From NCBI GenBank assembly GCA_038528385.1, contig JBCBET010000005.1:124001-188000 (forward strand): a DNA stretch of 64,000 nucleotides, given 5' to 3'. Shown piece after piece: positions 61,752-64,000 of this stretch. The translations under genes and the position numbers were made by a program. The notes under the pieces were generated by a model, which was given only the letters and a program-made list of their open reading frames with translations, was not told the DNA's origin and did not search any database. Each line of letters opens with the position of its first letter. Position 1 is the first letter of the stretch. Origin of the DNA: Shimia_B sp038528385 (GTDB taxonomy: Bacteria; Pseudomonadota; Alphaproteobacteria; Rhodobacterales; Rhodobacteraceae).

Positions 61752-63095
61752 ATGTCTACGCAGTTCCGCGCGGCGTCAATGGTGCTGCCTCTCATTCGCC
61801 TCCTCTTCGTCCTCTCGGCTCTTTTGGCGGCGCAGGCGGCGCAGGCGGTGAGCCTTCTCCGGGATGCCGGGATGGAACGGTCGCTCCGCGAACTCGCGCG
61901 CCCGGTGCTCGAGGCCGCGGGTCTATCCACGGCGCGGGTGCGCATCCTCGTCGTCGACGACGAAAGCCTCAACGCCTTCGTCATCAATGGCGACGCCATC
62001 TTCATCCATGCGGGGCTCCTGATGCGGCTTGGCCGCGCCGAGCAATTGCAGGCGGTGATCGCCCACGAGGCCGCCCATATCGCCAACGGCCATATCGCGC
62101 GGCGCATGGCCAATGCGCGGGCCGCCGGGCGCGCCTCGGCGCTCGGCATGCTGCTCGCTGGCGCCGCCGCGGCCGCGGGCGCCGACGGGCGCGCCGTGGC
62201 GGGCATCGCCGTGGGCGCCTCGGGCTCCGCCCAGCGGCTCTTTTTCAGCCATACCCGTGCCGAGGAAGCCTCCGCCGATCAATCGGCCATCCGCTACCTC
62301 CTGCGGGCGGGGATCGACACCCGCGGCAAGCTCGAGGTCATCGACCTCTTCCGCGGGCAGGAGGCGCTCTCGGCCTCCTGGCAGGACCCCTATACCCGCA
62401 CCCATCCCCTCACCAGCGACCGCTACCGCGCCATCCAGGCCCTGGTGGGCGCGCGCGGGGAGACGCCGCCCGACGGTAGCTCCGCCTATTGGTTCGCGCG
62501 GGCCCAGGGCGTGCTCAGCGCCTTCAAGCGGGCGCCGGGCTGGACGCTGCGCCGCGCCACCGGCAGCGGCGACGTCGACACCATGCGCCGGGCCGTGGCC
62601 CATCACCGGCAGGCCGATGTGGCCCGCGCGACGGCGGAGGTCGCGCGCCTCGTGGCCGCGCGCCCGAACGATCCCTATTACCGCGACCTCCAGGGCCAGA
62701 TCCTCCTGGAGAGCCGACAGGTCACCGCCGCCGTGGAGGCCTATGCCCGCGCCGTGGCGCTCGCGCCGAACGACGCGCTCATCCTCGGGTCCTACGGGCG
62801 CGCGCTCCTGGCGCAGGACACCGCGCGCGCGAATGCCCGGGCGCTCGAGGTGCTCATCCGCGCCCGCGGGCGGGACGCGCAGGACGCGCGCATCCTGCGC
62901 GATCTGGGCCTGGCTTATGCGCGCGCCGGTCAGAACGGGATGGCGGCGCTTTCGGGCGCGGAGCGGCTCGCGTTGCGCGGGCGCATCGCTGAGGCCGCCA
63001 CGCTCGCGCGCCGGGCGGCAGGCCTCTTGCCCACCGGCTCCCCCGGCTGGCAAAGGGCCCAGGACATCCTTCGAACAGCGGAGCTTTCCCAGTGA
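61752..63095 (+). CDS. M48 metallopeptidase with TPR region (BepA-like)
   Basis: A periplasmic protease-chaperone of 447 residues. A signal peptide (about residues 11-32, cut before VSLLRDAG) precedes an M48 domain with the zinc motif HEAAH (His105, Glu106, His109) and the third ligand in EEASADQSAIRYL. The C-terminal half (about 240-445) has TPR-like helices. BepA-type proteins act in outer-membrane protein assembly and quality control. ATG 61752 is chosen; ATG 61779 gives a shorter signal peptide and is also possible. The stop overlaps the next gene's GTG. Confidence 0.9.
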   Translation: MSTQFRAASMVLPLIRLLFVLSALLAAQAAQAVSLLRDAGMERSLRELARPVLEAAGLSTARVRILVVDDESLNAFVINGDAIFIHAGLLMRLGRAEQLQAVIAHEAAHIANGHIARRMANARAAGRASALGMLLAGAAAAAGADGRAVAGIAVGASGSAQRLFFSHTRAEEASADQSAIRYLLRAGIDTRGKLEVIDLFRGQEALSASWQDPYTRTHPLTSDRYRAIQALVGARGETPPDGSSAYWFARAQGVLSAFKRAPGWTLRRATGSGDVDTMRRAVAHHRQADVARATAEVARLVAARPNDPYYRDLQGQILLESRQVTAAVEAYARAVALAPNDALILGSYGRALLAQDTARANARALEVLIRARGRDAQDARILRDLGLAYARAGQNGMAALSGAERLALRGRIAEAATLARRAAGLLPTGSPGWQRAQDILRTAELSQ

Positions 63096-63844
63096 CCCTC
63101 ACGCGTACGATCCTCGCCCCCTTCGCGCTGGCAAGCGCCCTCGCCGCGCCGCTGGCCGCGTTCGATATGCAGTCGATGACCGATGCCGAACGCGACGCCT
63201 TCCGCGCGGAAATCCGCGCCTATCTCCTGGAGAATCCGGAGGTGCTGATGGAGGCGATCGAGGTGCTGGAGACCCGCGAGGCCGTGACCCAGGCCAACAC
63301 CGACGCGGCCCTCGTGACGGCGAATTACGACGCGCTCGTGCGGGACGAGAATTCGTGGGTCGGCGGCAATCCCGACGGCGATATCACCATCGTCGAGTTC
63401 CTCGATTACCGCTGCGGCTTCTGCAAGCGCGCCTTTCCGGAGGTGGAGGCCCTCCTGGCCACGGACGGCAACATCCGGCTCATCGTGAAGGAATTCCCCA
63501 TCCTCGGGCCGCAATCGGTACTGGCCTCGCGGTTCGCCATCGCCACGAAGTTGGTGGAGGGGGACGACGCCTACAAGGCCGTCCACGACGCGCTCATCGG
63601 GTTCCGCGGTCCGATCAGCGAGGCGACGCTGGCCCGCGTGGCGGGCGAGCTGGGCGTCGCGCCCGAGCCCGTGCTCGCGCGGATGTCCGCACCGGAGGTG
63701 GACGAGGTCATCGCCGAGAACCGCGCGCTGGCCCAGGCCATGCAGATCACCGGCACGCCCACCTTCATCATCGGCGGTCAGATGCTGCGGGGGTTTCTGC
63801 CGCTCGAAGGCATGCAGGCCCTGGTGGCCGAGGAACGGGGCTAA
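63092..63844 (+). CDS. DsbA-family periplasmic thiol oxidoreductase
   Basis: A 250-residue secreted thioredoxin-fold protein. A signal peptide (about 1-23) and a helical N-terminal segment are followed by the redox motif YRCGFCKRAF with Cys108 and Cys111, an inserted helical subdomain, and the cis-proline in ITGTPTFIIGG. It resembles the DsbA/Com1-like group of Alphaproteobacteria. It starts with GTG 63092, overlapping the M48 stop by four bases (GTGA), so the two envelope quality-control genes are coupled. Confidence 0.92.
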   Translation: MTLTRTILAPFALASALAAPLAAFDMQSMTDAERDAFRAEIRAYLLENPEVLMEAIEVLETREAVTQANTDAALVTANYDALVRDENSWVGGNPDGDITIVEFLDYRCGFCKRAFPEVEALLATDGNIRLIVKEFPILGPQSVLASRFAIATKLVEGDDAYKAVHDALIGFRGPISEATLARVAGELGVAPEPVLARMSAPEVDEVIAENRALAQAMQITGTPTFIIGGQMLRGFLPLEGMQALVAEERG

Positions 63845-63853
63845 CCCCCCGCG

Positions 63854-64000
63854 CTACTCGAGCCCCAGCGCTCCTGCGGTGACGGCCTGGTAGGTGGTCC
63901 GGATCGCGTCGGGCGTGAGCGCCACGTCCCGCGCGGTGGAGGCGCCCTCCCCCGCCGGGCCGAAATAGAACTCGCCCACCTTGAAGTAGAGCGCGCCGGA
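63854..64000 (-). CDS. 3' end of an unidentified gene, cut by the window edge
   Basis: An open frame runs from the right edge to TAG (63854-63856) on the minus strand, 48 residues long here. The visible end reads GALYFKVGEFYFGPAGEGAS and later LTPDAIRTTYQAVTAGALGLE. It is convergent with the DsbA-like gene, ten bases apart. I do not recognise the family, and the start is outside the window. Confidence 0.55.
   Translation of the reverse strand, partial: SGALYFKVGEFYFGPAGEGASTARDVALTPDAIRTTYQAVTAGALGLE

Overview
The window comes from a chromosome with high G+C (roughly two thirds by eye) of an alphaproteobacterium, almost certainly a member of the Rhodobacteraceae/Roseobacter group. The evidence is the content and order of genes (trpGDC-moaC-moeA-lexA next to comEC, gltX and gltA; ccmE/ccmF/ccmH beside argC; a ZapA plus coiled-coil partner pair; a DUF5930-M23 peptidase with a bactofilin; amiC-PBP1A-prfB), the alphaproteobacterial SOS box GAAC-N7-GAAC, and very small membrane proteins of a type I associate with this family. 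It is mostly housekeeping chromosome. I see no rRNA, tRNA, insertion sequence, prophage head/tail gene or CRISPR array.

Layout. 1-2.2 kb: a GtrA-like membrane protein and a secreted or anchored divergent polysaccharide deacetylase on the minus strand. 2.3-7.1 kb: a translationally coupled operon for tryptophan (trpG, trpD, trpC) and molybdenum cofactor (moaC, moeA), followed by lexA with its own promoter and LexA operator. 7.2-12.1 kb: comEC, gltX and gltA. 12.1-20.8 kb, minus strand: two small uncharacterised genes, a PaaG-like hydratase/isomerase, cytochrome c maturation genes ccmH, ccmF and ccmE with an endolysin/holin pair between ccmE and ccmF, then argC, murI and an acyltransferase. 21-25.6 kb: a LysR regulator, a gene-free 465-base stretch holding a strong small-RNA candidate, then purL, a BolA protein, a small membrane protein and a monothiol glutaredoxin. 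25.6-30.9 kb: zapA and a ZauP-like coiled-coil gene, transketolase, GAPDH, two very small proteins and coaD. 31-36.3 kb: a valine-catabolism operon (mmsA, an unknown gene, isobutyryl-CoA dehydrogenase, 3-hydroxyisobutyryl-CoA hydrolase, mmsB) carrying a REP-like twin palindrome. 36.3-48.2 kb: uvrA with an SOS box, transporters, a large secreted VWA protein with six tandem C-terminal repeats, lpdA, a DUF924 protein and queA. 48.2-55.5 kb: a large AsmA-like protein, bcp, the M23 peptidase/bactofilin pair and a DHA2 drug exporter. 55.5-64 kb: prfB, PBP1A, amiC, an aminotransferase, an M48 peptidase, a DsbA-like protein and the 3' end of an unidentified gene.

How the parts fit. Two perfect SOS boxes tie lexA and uvrA into one damage regulon. 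The endolysin/holin pair resembles the lysis cassette that releases gene transfer agent particles in Rhodobacter capsulatus, and ComEC is needed for uptake of that DNA, so the window holds possible parts of both ends of gene-transfer-agent traffic. A CtrA-like box lies between comEC and gltX. The cell-envelope genes (murI, PBP1A, amiC, M23-bactofilin, ZapA/ZauP) cover precursor synthesis, polymerisation, splitting and morphogenesis. The most unusual items are the two-hairpin small RNA with CU-rich loops (22015-22099), the six-repeat VWA protein (40558-43350), the Ca-binding-like loop in the endolysin, the near-perfect 22-base palindrome before lpdA, and the paired inverted palindromes inside the valine operon.
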